A stretch of DNA of 21,675 bases from a bacterium. Its GTDB lineage: Bacteria; Arandabacterota; Arandabacteria; Arandabacterales; Arandabacteraceae. Positions 1 to 8,017 of this stretch are shown in pieces. Location: assembly GCA_025774405.1 (NCBI GenBank), contig JALGWB010000034.1, forward strand, positions 1 through 21,675, in the 5' to 3' direction. A program made the translations under genes and the position numbers. The notes below the pieces were generated by a model. It was not told the DNA's origin and did no database searches. It saw nothing but the letters and a program-made list of their open reading frames with translations. The stretch's first letter is position 1, and every line of letters begins with the position of its first letter.

Positions 1-417
1 AATCCACTGAAAGCGCTCGCCGAGGATCACCTGCCTTGAGATCCAGCCACCCTCAGCAAAGCACATGGATTCGAGTCTCATCAGAGTGCCAACCTCGGGA
101 GCACCATCCCACAGATCACCAAGTTTCAGGCTGACCTTTCCAGCTGGAATCGCAGGCACTTCAAAGTCCCCAAGGGCAACACCGAAGCTATCGCTGTAGG
201 CATCAAGTGTGAGTTTATCGCAAATGCAATACTCGCCGAGGTTCTCGTGGACGCTGAGATCCAGGCTGTCCCCATCGCTGACAACTCGCCCATCGTCAGC
301 AAGGTCAGTAATTGTATATGACTCAGTCGCAAATGGCAGATTGAGTGTAACGTCCCACGTAGGCATTTGAGGGGGATCAATGCTGCAGCCTGCAATCAGA
401 GCTATTGCAAAAATCAA
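1..417 (-). CDS. Putative lipoprotein, partial at its C-terminal end
   Basis: This frame is open on the minus strand from the window edge up to a stop beyond position 450. It begins with a hydrophobic signal segment (IFAIALIAGC) that ends in a lipobox with its Cys codon at 385-387, followed by SIDPPQMPTWDVTLNLPF. The protein is therefore probably exported and lipid-anchored. About 139 codons are visible and the C-terminus is missing. I do not recognise a named family; the opening after the Cys resembles surface lipoproteins I associate with uncultivated FCB-group bacteria (low confidence). There is no ATG or GTG in frame: the chosen start is TTG at 415-417, with ATT at 430-432 as an alternative that would add a basic residue (FYRF) before the hydrophobic stretch. 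No convincing Shine-Dalgarno site is visible. A competing frame at 126-395 lacks any such organisation. Confidence 0.6.
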   Translation of the reverse strand, partial: MIFAIALIAGCSIDPPQMPTWDVTLNLPFATESYTITDLADDGRVVSDGDSLDLSVHENLGEYCICDKLTLDAYSDSFGVALGDFEVPAIPAGKVSLKLGDLWDGAPEVGTLMRLESMCFAEGGWISRQVILGERFQWI

Positions 418-433
418 AAACCTATAGAAAATC

Positions 434-466
434 GCTGACCACCACCCCGAAGGGTGGCAAGTCAGC
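434..466 (-). terminator. Hairpin with UUCG tetraloop and T-rich tail after gyrA
   Basis: Read on the minus strand, GCTGAC and CCACCC pair with GGGTGG and GTCAGC around a TTCG loop closed by C-G, with a small internal bulge. The tail GATTTTCTATAGGTTTTTG follows. This is the shape of an intrinsic terminator for the gyrA transcript. The T-tract is interrupted, so efficiency is uncertain. The hairpin also sits directly before the candidate start of the lipoprotein gene. Confidence 0.6.
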
Positions 467-475
467 GCTCTCGCT

Positions 476-495
476 CACTGCCTAAATCGGCAGTG
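476..495 (-). other. Perfect 7-bp hairpin 19 bases after the gyrA stop
   Basis: CACTGCC and GGCAGTG form a perfect 7-bp stem around a 6-base loop, immediately upstream (in gyrA transcription order) of the UUCG hairpin. It has no T-tract of its own. It could be a 3'-end stabiliser or part of a two-hairpin termination region. Confidence 0.5.
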
Positions 496-514
496 GATCC
501 AAAGACTTTAGCAA

Positions 515-2944
515 TTATGTTTCTTCGCTTATAACCCTCGCAACATCTACGACCTTATCGCCCTCCTCAAGGACCTTGAGTCTTACCCCTTGAGTTGCTC
601 GCCCGATGACCGAGACTCCCTTAATCGGGACTCGAATGATAACACCTTTCAGAGAGATGATCATGAGTTCATCGTCATCAACAACCTCTTTGATAGCTAC
701 AATCTTACCTGTCTTCCCAGTACACCTCATCGTAATTATGCCCTTGCCTCCCCTTCGCGTCACACGATAGTCAGAAATCGGTGATCGTTTGCCATAGCCA
801 TTCTCACTGACGACGAGTAACGTTCCCTCCCTCTTAACAACAACCATCCCAACAACCACATCATCTCCCTCGAGCGTTACGCCGCGCACACCCCTTGCAC
901 CTCTGCCCATCGCTCTTACATCACGCTCATGGAACCTTATCGCTTTGCCACCGCTTTTGGCCAGGATGATGTCATTGGTTCCATCAGTAAGCTGCGCATC
1001 TATCAATGTATCATCCTCGTCGAGACTTATGGCAACAATCCCTCCTCGTCGCGGATGAGAAAACGCTGAGAGTTGGGTCTTCTTGACAACCCCCCTGCGC
1101 GTTGCCATCATCAGGTACTTGTCCTCAGGAAAATCTTTCGTGGCAACGAAAGCGGTAATGCGTTCCTCCTTCTGAAGTGAAAGCAGATTCGCAATTGACT
1201 TGCCCCTCGAATACCTCCCACCCTCGGGCACCTCGTGGACCTTTTTCCAATGGCACTTACCTGTATTTGTAAAGAAGAGAATGTAATCGTGCGTTGAGGC
1301 TATAAACAGGTGTTCGACAAAGTCCTCATCCTTGGTTTCCATCCCGACAACACCACGTCCACCACGTCGCTGCCTTCGATAGAGCGCGACTGGCATTCGC
1401 TTGATATAACCACCATGGGTAATCGCTATCACCATGTCTTCTTCAGCAATCAAATCCTCTATCTCAAACTCAACGGCAGCATCGACAATCTCTGTCCGAC
1501 GTTCGTCTCCATACTTCTTCTTCATTTCAAGAATCTCTTCCTTGATGATCGCCATCTGCCGAGCCCTGCTTCCGAGAATTCCCCTTAAAGTTTCTATCCG
1601 CTTTATTACCTCAAGGTATTCCTGCTCAATCTTCTTGCGTTCCAGCCCTGTCAAACGCTGCAGTCTCATCTCGAGGATGGCGTTCGCCTGCACTTGAGAC
1701 AATTTGAACTTCCGCATGAGCGCCTCGCGTGCTGCCTCAACCGTCGGCGATTTCTTTATCAGGTTGACAATGGCATCGATGTTCTTGAGTGCGATTTTGA
1801 AACCCTCAAGAATGTGAGCGCGCTTCTCAGCTGCCTCAAGATCAAATCGTGTGCGGCGAAGGATCACTTCATGCCTGAACTTGATATATTCATCGAGCAC
1901 ACTCTTCAGAGTCAGCACCTTCGGTTCAAGCCCTACAAGGGCCAGCATGATCACACCAAAGGTCACCTGCATAGGCGTGTGCTTATAAAGCTGGTTAAGT
2001 ACGATATTCGACTGCGCATCGCGCTTGAGTTCTATGACTATGCGGATACCATCTCTGTCTGATTCATCCCTGAGGTCAGCGATGCCCTCGATCTTGCCCT
2101 CCCGCACCATGTCGGCAATCCGCTCGATGAGGGCAGATTTGTTAACCTGATAGGGTATCTCAGTAACTATGATCCTTTCCCTACCAGCCTTGGTCGATTC
2201 AAGAAATGCTCTCGCCCTAACCGTAAGCAGTCCTCGACCAGTAAGATAGGCATCCCTTATCCCCTGCCTACCATAGATTATTCCGCCTGTGGGAAAGTCT
2301 GGACCTTTTACATGCTCGAGGAGCTCCTCGTTAGTTATCTCTGGATTATCAATTATCGCCACAATACCATCGGCGACCTCACAAAGATTATGCGGTGGAA
2401 TGCTTGTTGCCATGCCAACAGCGATTCCAGAACAGCCATTACATATCAAGTTGGGAAACTTGCCAGGCAGAACCGTTGGCTGCATTCTGGTCTCGTCATA
2501 GTTGGGCACGAAGTCCACAGTATTCTTATCCAGGTCTGTCAACATCTCCATAGCTGGACCTGCAAGCCTGGCCTCCGTGTATCGCATCGCTGCTGGTAGA
2601 TCTCCATCGACCGATCCGAAATTGCCTTGCCCTTCGATAAGGGGATAGCGCATGTTGAAGTCCTGAGCCATTCTCACGAGGGTTGGATACACTACCTGTT
2701 CACCATGCGGATGATAATTCCCTGATGTGTCACCGGCGATCTTGGCACACTTCCTGAACTGGGAGGTGGGTGTCAGGTGAAGATCGTTCATTGCAACGAG
2801 AATGCGGCGCTGGGACGGCTTGAGTCCATCTCGAGCATCGGGAAGAGCTCGTGAGACAATCACGCTCATGGAATAGTCTATGTAGGAGCTCTTCATCTCG
2901 TCCTCGACATAGACAGGGATTATGCGTTCTCTTCCAGTAGCCAT
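515..2944 (-). CDS. gyrA: DNA gyrase subunit A
   Basis: Breakage-reunion subunit of DNA gyrase; with GyrB it introduces negative supercoils using ATP. At 809 aa it is a normal length. The catalytic Tyr is Y122 (RYTEAR), exactly in E. coli numbering, and the C-terminal wrapping domain carries a perfect GyrA box QRRGGRG at 525-531, which separates gyrase from topoisomerase IV ParC. The start ATG has the Shine-Dalgarno site GAGGTGA. The quinolone-binding helix is unusual: HPHGEQVVYPT at 78-88 has Gln at position 83 and Pro at 87 where E. coli has Ser and Asp. gyrA is not adjacent to gyrB here: the dnaJ pair and a DUF4412 gene lie between them. It is divergent from dnaJ and probably driven by the promoter at 3036-3064. 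Confidence 0.97.
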   Translation of the reverse strand: MATGRERIIPVYVEDEMKSSYIDYSMSVIVSRALPDARDGLKPSQRRILVAMNDLHLTPTSQFRKCAKIAGDTSGNYHPHGEQVVYPTLVRMAQDFNMRYPLIEGQGNFGSVDGDLPAAMRYTEARLAGPAMEMLTDLDKNTVDFVPNYDETRMQPTVLPGKFPNLICNGCSGIAVGMATSIPPHNLCEVADGIVAIIDNPEITNEELLEHVKGPDFPTGGIIYGRQGIRDAYLTGRGLLTVRARAFLESTKAGRERIIVTEIPYQVNKSALIERIADMVREGKIEGIADLRDESDRDGIRIVIELKRDAQSNIVLNQLYKHTPMQVTFGVIMLALVGLEPKVLTLKSVLDEYIKFRHEVILRRTRFDLEAAEKRAHILEGFKIALKNIDAIVNLIKKSPTVEAAREALMRKFKLSQVQANAILEMRLQRLTGLERKKIEQEYLEVIKRIETLRGILGSRARQMAIIKEEILEMKKKYGDERRTEIVDAAVEFEIEDLIAEEDMVIAITHGGYIKRMPVALYRRQRRGGRGVVGMETKDEDFVEHLFIASTHDYILFFTNTGKCHWKKVHEVPEGGRYSRGKSIANLLSLQKEERITAFVATKDFPEDKYLMMATRRGVVKKTQLSAFSHPRRGGIVAISLDEDDTLIDAQLTDGTNDIILAKSGGKAIRFHERDVRAMGRGARGVRGVTLEGDDVVVGMVVVKREGTLLVVSENGYGKRSPISDYRVTRRGGKGIITMRCTGKTGKIVAIKEVVDDDELMIISLKGVIIRVPIKGVSVIGRATQGVRLKVLEEGDKVVDVARVISEET

Positions 2945-3035
2945 TTTGTTTCACCTCATGGTATTTCATACCCATGCCCATCGCCCTGAGTTAGAATGAC
3001 TCAAGGAAGGCTCAGGGGAAGTCGCATTTTACCTT

Positions 3036-3064
3036 AGATTAAGCCTGTTGGGACTGCCTGTCAA
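3036..3064 (-). promoter_or_regulatory. Likely gyrA promoter
   Basis: On the minus strand, TTGACA (3059-3064) is followed after 17 bases by TAATCT (3036-3041). The -35 is perfect; the -10 keeps the key TA and final T. This predicts a leader of roughly 85 bases before gyrA. It is divergent from, and 18 bases from, the -35 of the dnaJ promoter. Confidence 0.55.
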
Positions 3065-3082
3065 CCTATATCAGGGCACGAT

Positions 3083-3111
3083 TTGACTTTGTTTCACCAG
3101 GTTCATATACT
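3083..3111 (+). promoter_or_regulatory. Likely dnaJ promoter
   Basis: TTGACT (3083-3088), a 17-base spacer and TATACT (3106-3111) match the housekeeping sigma70 consensus at 10 of 12 positions. The predicted start lies near 3118, giving a very short leader before the Shine-Dalgarno GGGGTGAG and the ATG at 3133. No CIRCE inverted repeat or heat-shock sigma32-like motif is evident. Confidence 0.65.
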
Positions 3112-3132
3112 TGGTATGCGCGGGGTGAGATC

Positions 3133-4272
3133 ATGGCATACAAAGACTACTATCGCATCCTCGGAGTCAGCGAGAACGCCAGCCAGGAAGAGATAAAGAA
3201 AGCCTATCGGCGCCTGGCGAAGAGATACCATCCCGATGCCAATCCGGGAGATGCCAAAGCTGCTGAAAAATTCAAGCAGATAAACGAGGCTCACGAGATT
3301 TTGAGTGATCCAAAGAAAAGAAAGCAATACGATGACCTCCGCCACTTTGCTAAAGCAGGACCCAGCAGTGCTACGTTCCGCGGTGGATTTGATCTGAATG
3401 ATTTTCTAAGACAATTCGCAGGGGCTCAGGGAGGAACCCGCACACGCACTTTTACATTCGAGGATCTTGGAGGAATCGGCAATCTCGGTGATATATTCTC
3501 AAGCATCTTCGATCGAGGTGGCCGCTTCAGACAACAGCGCTACGGCCCACAAAGGGGTGAGGATGTCTATACTGAGATTGAGATACCTTTTGAGACTGCC
3601 ATCAAAGGCGGAAAAACTGTTATAACCATAGCCAAAGATGATGTCTGTGACCTCTGTGGTGGCAGGGGAGCTCAACCTGGCTCAAGGATTGAACGCTGTC
3701 CGGATTGTGGCGGAACCGGAATGATCTCCGTAACACAAGGCGCTTTCGCCGTCAGCAGGCCGTGCCCAAGATGTTATGGGAGAGGTGAGATCGTTACTGA
3801 GCCATGTCCCAAGTGTGGTGGGACAGGGCAGATTGCAACCAAAAAACGTATTTCTGTGAAGATACCACCCGGTATCAATGATGGTGGGAAGATCAGACTT
3901 CGAGGACAGGGGCAACCCGGCACGTCGGGAGGTCCCCCTGGAGATCTTATCCTCAAGGTAAGGATAAGCCCGCACAGATTCTTCAAGCGAAAGGGCCCTG
4001 ACATCTATTGCGATGTGACAATCAATCTGGCTCAAGCCGTGTTGGGCTCAAAGATCAGAATTCGCACTCTCAATGATCGCAGGGCTGTCCTTAAAATCCC
4101 ACCCGGCACCCAGCCGGGTACGACCTTCAGGCTCAGAGGGCTCGGCGTAAGAACCGATTCAGGCGTTGGCGACCAGTACATAAGGGTCAACGTCGAGATT
4201 CCAAAGAATCTATCTTCAGAAGAGAGGGAGCTGTTTGAACGGTTTGCCAATTCTCTCAGTCTCAAGCACTAA
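3133..4272 (+). CDS. dnaJ: Chaperone protein DnaJ (type I Hsp40)
   Basis: Co-chaperone that delivers substrates to DnaK and stimulates its ATPase. The J domain (1-70) has HPD at 33-35. A Gly/Phe-rich linker follows. The zinc-binding region has all four CxxCxGxG repeats, at 172-179, 189-196, 211-218 and 225-232, so this is a full type I DnaJ rather than a CbpA-like protein. The C-terminal substrate-binding domains run to the end. At 379 aa the length is typical. No dnaK or grpE is visible nearby. Together with the next gene it forms the only plus-strand pair left of the origin, so it is transcribed toward the origin, against the replication fork. A PEBP-like lipoprotein gene begins 11 bases after its stop. 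Confidence 0.95.
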   Translation: MAYKDYYRILGVSENASQEEIKKAYRRLAKRYHPDANPGDAKAAEKFKQINEAHEILSDPKKRKQYDDLRHFAKAGPSSATFRGGFDLNDFLRQFAGAQGGTRTRTFTFEDLGGIGNLGDIFSSIFDRGGRFRQQRYGPQRGEDVYTEIEIPFETAIKGGKTVITIAKDDVCDLCGGRGAQPGSRIERCPDCGGTGMISVTQGAFAVSRPCPRCYGRGEIVTEPCPKCGGTGQIATKKRISVKIPPGINDGGKIRLRGQGQPGTSGGPPGDLILKVRISPHRFFKRKGPDIYCDVTINLAQAVLGSKIRIRTLNDRRAVLKIPPGTQPGTTFRLRGLGVRTDSGVGDQYIRVNVEIPKNLSSEERELFERFANSLSLKH

Positions 4273-4283
4273 AGGAGGGTACC

Positions 4284-4850
4284 ATGCGCACCGTCGCCAT
4301 CATACTTGCGGCTATGACAGTTGCCATCTGTGGGTGCAAGGGTAACCACCAGGAAGCCAAGCCACCTCAAACCGCTGAGACGCGACAGTCGCAATTCGAG
4401 ATCTCGTCTCCCGCATTTGCCGAAGGTGACTCGATACCAGCCAGGTACACCTGCAGTGGTCAAGATGTCTCACCGGAACTCAGGTGGAAAGGTGCTCCCA
4501 ACGGCACAAGGAGCTTCGCACTGATCTTTGACGATCCAGATGCCCCCGGCAGGACATGGGTACATTGGGTTGCATGGGCAATACCGGCCAGTGTCACCTC
4601 ACTGAGCGAGGCAATTCCACCTGATCCTGTTCTCACTAATGGAATTCGTCAGGGGACAAATGATTCCAAGCGTATCGGCTATGGTGGTCCTTGCCCGCCA
4701 CCGCGAAAACCCCATCGTTATTTTTTCAAACTGTATGCCCTCGATACCATTCCTGATCTCGAACCTGGAGCAACCAAGCAGGATCTCCTTGATGCAATTG
4801 AGGGCCACATCCTTGCTCAGGCACGCTTGATGGGGACTTTCAGTAGATAG
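4284..4850 (+). CDS. PEBP/YbhB-family lipoprotein
   Basis: Phosphatidylethanolamine-binding-like protein of the bacterial YbhB type, here with an export signal. The signal peptide ends in a lipobox with Cys18 (AICGC), so the mature protein is probably lipid-anchored. A Pro/Glu-rich linker (about 20-40) leads into the PEBP domain: DDPDAPG at 83-89, a conserved His at 94 (VHWVAW), GYGGPCPP at 132-139 and PHRY at 143-146 are the ligand-pocket motifs. At 188 aa it is a normal domain plus anchor. The ATG has a strong AGGAGGG site just after the dnaJ stop, so the two genes are probably co-transcribed. Its physiological ligand is not known. Its stop is only 2 bases from the stop of the convergent DUF4412 gene. 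Confidence 0.87.
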   Translation: MRTVAIILAAMTVAICGCKGNHQEAKPPQTAETRQSQFEISSPAFAEGDSIPARYTCSGQDVSPELRWKGAPNGTRSFALIFDDPDAPGRTWVHWVAWAIPASVTSLSEAIPPDPVLTNGIRQGTNDSKRIGYGGPCPPPRKPHRYFFKLYALDTIPDLEPGATKQDLLDAIEGHILAQARLMGTFSR

Positions 4851-4852
4851 TA

Positions 4853-5743
4853 CTACTTGCCCACTGGTGGTATCGGCATAGGCATGGTCTCCGTCTTCTT
4901 ATAGCCCCTCGGTATCTCGAAAAGATTGTTATCGAGCTCCTCGGTTGAGATAGATACAACCTCGCGCTTTATGATGATCTTGCCAAAAGTTTGCTCTTCA
5001 CCCTCCATCTTCACACCACGCTTCTTCGCAAACTCGCGCATTTGCTTCATTGCCTCCTCCATCTCACCCTTCCCCATCGCCTGCTGCGGCATCATGTCCA
5101 TTTCCATTTCCATAGCAAGTGGTACACCGTCAAGGCGATCCAAGAGCGATGTCATCTCCTGAAGGAAAGCCTTCATGTCACCCTGGCTCTTGCCTACACT
5201 TGCCTCGAGACTCTCATTCCATGCATCCTTAAGTTGCCTGGTGACCTCATCCTCCTTGGCAAGCCACAAAACGGCACTTGCCTCAGAACCGACAGCACGC
5301 TCGCCCACGCCCGTTTCCAGACTCATGCTAACTTCGACCGCTTTGCATTTGTATCCGGCTATGATTCGCTCCTCATCGGTTTCGTTTATCTTAATGTCCT
5401 TAAGCTTCATACTAACCTCAGTCGATTCCCCTGGAACAAAACCCTTGCCTATCGGTGTTTCAAGATAAGTGCTGTCCTCATCACTCAGAAACCACATAAC
5501 ACCTTTGTCAGTCCTTATGATTACCGTTCTCAACTTCTCAGGATCAGTCCCCGGCATCATAGCACTGCTTATTGAGGTTTCACTCCGAATCCTATCCCCT
5601 TTGATGTAGGTCACCTCTGTACCAGCCGTGTTTGCCATACCCATCATACCTGAGGTCGAAACCTTCTCAGTTATTGTAACATCGGCACCTGCAGCAAGGG
5701 GTAAGATCACCAGCAACCCGATCAACAAACTCGCAGCTCGCAT
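4853..5743 (-). CDS. Secreted DUF4412-like protein of unknown function
   Basis: A signal peptide (1-20, LPLAAGA before DVTI) predicts export, with no lipobox Cys. The body resembles the DUF4412 family: a strand-rich region with VTYIKGDRIRSE (44-55), VIIRTDKGVMWFL (74-86), and IAGYKCKAVEV (128-138) containing the single Cys at 133, then SAVLWLAKED. A Met/Glu-rich helical segment follows at 211-236 (MEMEMDMMPQQAM). No biochemical function is established for this family as far as I know. The start is fixed by AGGAGGTGA, which overlaps the gyrB stop region; the gap to gyrB is 11 bases, so it is probably translated from the same mRNA as dnaN-recF-dciA-gyrB. Family assignment is by recall of its motifs, not by a search. 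Confidence 0.7.
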   Translation of the reverse strand: MRAASLLIGLLVILPLAAGADVTITEKVSTSGMMGMANTAGTEVTYIKGDRIRSETSISSAMMPGTDPEKLRTVIIRTDKGVMWFLSDEDSTYLETPIGKGFVPGESTEVSMKLKDIKINETDEERIIAGYKCKAVEVSMSLETGVGERAVGSEASAVLWLAKEDEVTRQLKDAWNESLEASVGKSQGDMKAFLQEMTSLLDRLDGVPLAMEMEMDMMPQQAMGKGEMEEAMKQMREFAKKRGVKMEGEEQTFGKIIIKREVVSISTEELDNNLFEIPRGYKKTETMPMPIPPVGK

Positions 5744-5754
5744 CGCTTCACCTC

Positions 5755-7707
5755 CTATGCATCAAGGTTCTTAACCTTACGGGCATTCTCCTCAATGAAG
5801 CGCCTTCGTGGCTCCACCTTATCGCCCATCAGAATCGTGAAAATCCTGTCAGCCTCAACAGCATCCTCAAGGGTTACCCTTAGAATTGTGCGGCGCTCTG
5901 GATCCATGGTTGTCTTCCAAAGCTGTTCGGGATTCATCTCACCAAGTCCCTTGTACCGCTGCACCATGACCCCCTTGCGTCCAAGTCGCTCAAGAGCTCG
6001 CTCACGCTCCTCCTCATTATATGCGTAGATCTCTGTCTTGCCTTTCTTGATGCGATAAAGTGGGGGTTGAGCTATGTAGATGTGTCCTTGTTTCAGCAGC
6101 TCCGGCATATGACGATAGAAGAAGGTGAGAAGCAAAGTTCTGATATGCGCACCATCCACATCGGCATCAGTCATTATGATTATCTTGTGATAGCGCAATT
6201 TACCGATGTCAAAATCCTCCTCCCCGATCCCCGTGCCAACCGCCGTTATCATCATCTTTATTTCCTCGTTTGAGAGCACCTTATCGAGGGGGGACTTCTC
6301 AACATTGAGGATCTTTCCTCTCAATGGGAGGATTGCCTGGAAGGTCCGATCCCGTCCCTGCTTCGCCGAACCACCTGCTGAATCGCCCTCGACAAGGTAA
6401 AGCTCACATAGGCGTGGATCGCTCAGACTACAGTCGGCCAGTTTCCCGGGAAGAGTGCCTGCTTCGAGGGCGGACTTTTTGCGAGTGAGCTCACGAGCCT
6501 TGCGCGCCGCTTCACGCGACCTCGCAGCAAGGATACATTTCTCAATTATGTGCTTGGCGACGGAGGGATTCTCTTCAAAAAACTCACTTAAGCCTTCACT
6601 TACGGCTGATTCAACTATTCCTCTTACCTCGCTGTTCCCAAGTTTGGTCTTGGTCTGACCTTCGAATTGGGGATTGGTCATCATCACACTCAGGACAGCT
6701 GTAAGACCCTCCCGCACATCATCTCCAGTAAGCGTATACTTACCATTTTTCAAAAGATTGTTCTTCTGCCCGTAGGAGTTAAGCGTTTTGGTAAGCCCTG
6801 CTTTGAACCCGATGAGATGTGTTCCACCCTCATGAGTGCTGATGCTGTTTACGAAGCTAAAAATATTCTCCTGGTAACCATCATTGTACTGAAGTGCAAC
6901 TTCGACCTTAATGTCACCCCGTTCACGTGCAAAGTAAATCGGCTTGCGATGCAGCGCGTTCTTGTTCTCGTTGAGAAACTCAACAAATGAGACAATTCCT
7001 CCATCATATTTGAATATGTGGTGTTTGTCGCTGCGCTCGTCATGGACTTCAATTGTCACTCCCTTATTGAGAAAGGCCAGCTCTCGAAGTCTTTGTGATA
7101 AATTATCAAAGCTGAAGTCAGTCACCTCGAATATCTTGGGGTCCGGCTTGAACCTGATAAGCGTTCCAGTTCGCTCAGTTGTTCCCTCAACCTCGAGCTC
7201 ACCCGCTGGCTTACCGCATTCGTAGCGCTGCCTGAAAACCCTGCCCTTTTGCCAGACTGTAACATCCAGCCATTCAGAAAGAGCGTTTACAACCGACACA
7301 CCGACGCCATGGAGTCCTCCGGACACTCTATAGGCTTTCTGGTCGAACTTTCCACCAGCATGGAGCATTGTCATAACGACTTCAACACCGGGGCGCTTCT
7401 GGGTCGGGTGGAGATCCGTCGGTATCCCCCTTCCATCGTCCTCTACAGACACGCTCCCGTCCGTGTGCAAGATAACTCTTATCTTCTTACAAAAGCCTGC
7501 AAGAGCCTCGTCAATCGAGTTATCGACAACCTCATACACGAGGTGATGAAGCCCACGTGGGCCTGTGCTACCGATATACATCGCGGGGCGTTTACGCACA
7601 GCTTCAAGCCCCTTCAGCACGGTTATACTGCGCGCATCATAGTCGCTTCTCTTCGATCTCCTGCCCTTTGCTTTAGCATCCGTTACCTGAGGCTGCTTGG
7701 GTGCCAT
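5755..7707 (-). CDS. gyrB: DNA gyrase subunit B
   Basis: ATPase subunit of DNA gyrase. The GHKL ATP-binding domain has EVVDNSIDEA (59-68, Asn63 for Mg-ATP), DDGRGIP (90-96) and GGLHGVGV (130-137). The transducer domain carries the QTKTKLGN loop (351-358). The TOPRIM domain has EGDSAGG (440-446) and DADVDGAHIRT (514-524) for metal binding. At 650 aa it is the short form without the insertion found in E. coli. The N-terminus has a basic 20-residue extension (KAKGRRSKRSD) before the conserved start of the domain. The ATG follows the dciA stop by one base, with GGAG inside dciA as ribosome site, indicating translational coupling. Confidence 0.97.
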   Translation of the reverse strand: MAPKQPQVTDAKAKGRRSKRSDYDARSITVLKGLEAVRKRPAMYIGSTGPRGLHHLVYEVVDNSIDEALAGFCKKIRVILHTDGSVSVEDDGRGIPTDLHPTQKRPGVEVVMTMLHAGGKFDQKAYRVSGGLHGVGVSVVNALSEWLDVTVWQKGRVFRQRYECGKPAGELEVEGTTERTGTLIRFKPDPKIFEVTDFSFDNLSQRLRELAFLNKGVTIEVHDERSDKHHIFKYDGGIVSFVEFLNENKNALHRKPIYFARERGDIKVEVALQYNDGYQENIFSFVNSISTHEGGTHLIGFKAGLTKTLNSYGQKNNLLKNGKYTLTGDDVREGLTAVLSVMMTNPQFEGQTKTKLGNSEVRGIVESAVSEGLSEFFEENPSVAKHIIEKCILAARSREAARKARELTRKKSALEAGTLPGKLADCSLSDPRLCELYLVEGDSAGGSAKQGRDRTFQAILPLRGKILNVEKSPLDKVLSNEEIKMMITAVGTGIGEEDFDIGKLRYHKIIIMTDADVDGAHIRTLLLTFFYRHMPELLKQGHIYIAQPPLYRIKKGKTEIYAYNEEERERALERLGRKGVMVQRYKGLGEMNPEQLWKTTMDPERRTILRVTLEDAVEADRIFTILMGDKVEPRRRFIEENARKVKNLDA

Positions 7708-7708
7708 A

Positions 7709-8017
7709 CTAATTCTCCTTCTTCGGATCGCCGATCTTGAAGACTATATCTTTCACAACTTCAGCACCAATCAGAGAATTCAGTTTGCCGATTATTCCTT
7801 CCTTCAGAAGAGCAAGCTCCTGCAGCCACATCGAGTTCTCAACTATTACGAAAAGCATACCGCCCCTGATCGATACTGCCCTCGCTCTACGCGCAACACT
7901 GCCGCCAACCGCCTCCCCCCATAAAACTACAGCTTTTTCCTGTTCGAGGCGAGCCGCTATGCCCATCTTCTGAGTCAACCTATCGAGAATCTCCCCCGCC
8001 TTCTCTATCTCACCCAC
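7709..8017 (-). CDS. dciA: DUF721/DciA-like helicase operator protein
   Basis: A 102-aa protein with the DUF721 pattern: an N-terminal helix (MGEIEKAGEILDRL), a central VLWGEAVGGSVARRARAVSIRGG with the Trp-Gly-Val-Gly core, and a C-terminal half with VIVENSMWLQELALLKEGII. DUF721 proteins (DciA) help load the replicative helicase DnaB in bacteria without DnaC or DnaI, and the recF-gyrB interval is a classic location. The start is GTG with GGGAGG seven bases upstream; the first 8 bases overlap the recF stop. Assignment to DUF721 is by motif and position; the helicase role is inferred from the family. Confidence 0.8.
   Translation of the reverse strand: MGEIEKAGEILDRLTQKMGIAARLEQEKAVVLWGEAVGGSVARRARAVSIRGGMLFVIVENSMWLQELALLKEGIIGKLNSLIGAEVVKDIVFKIGDPKKEN

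Noticed and set aside
126..395. Minus-strand ATG-initiated frame of 89 codons at the left edge.
   Set aside because: It overlaps the lipoprotein frame, which has a signal peptide and lipobox and stays open to the window edge; this frame shows no domain or signal organisation.
2947..3097. Two TGTTTCAC half-matches to parS, at 2947-2954 and 3090-3097.
   Set aside because: The second half of the palindrome is missing in both, so they are not credible ParB sites.
4848..4860. Possible bidirectional terminator between the convergent PEBP and DUF4412 genes.
   Set aside because: The stop codons are two bases apart and no hairpin with a T-tract is visible, so the transcripts probably overlap.
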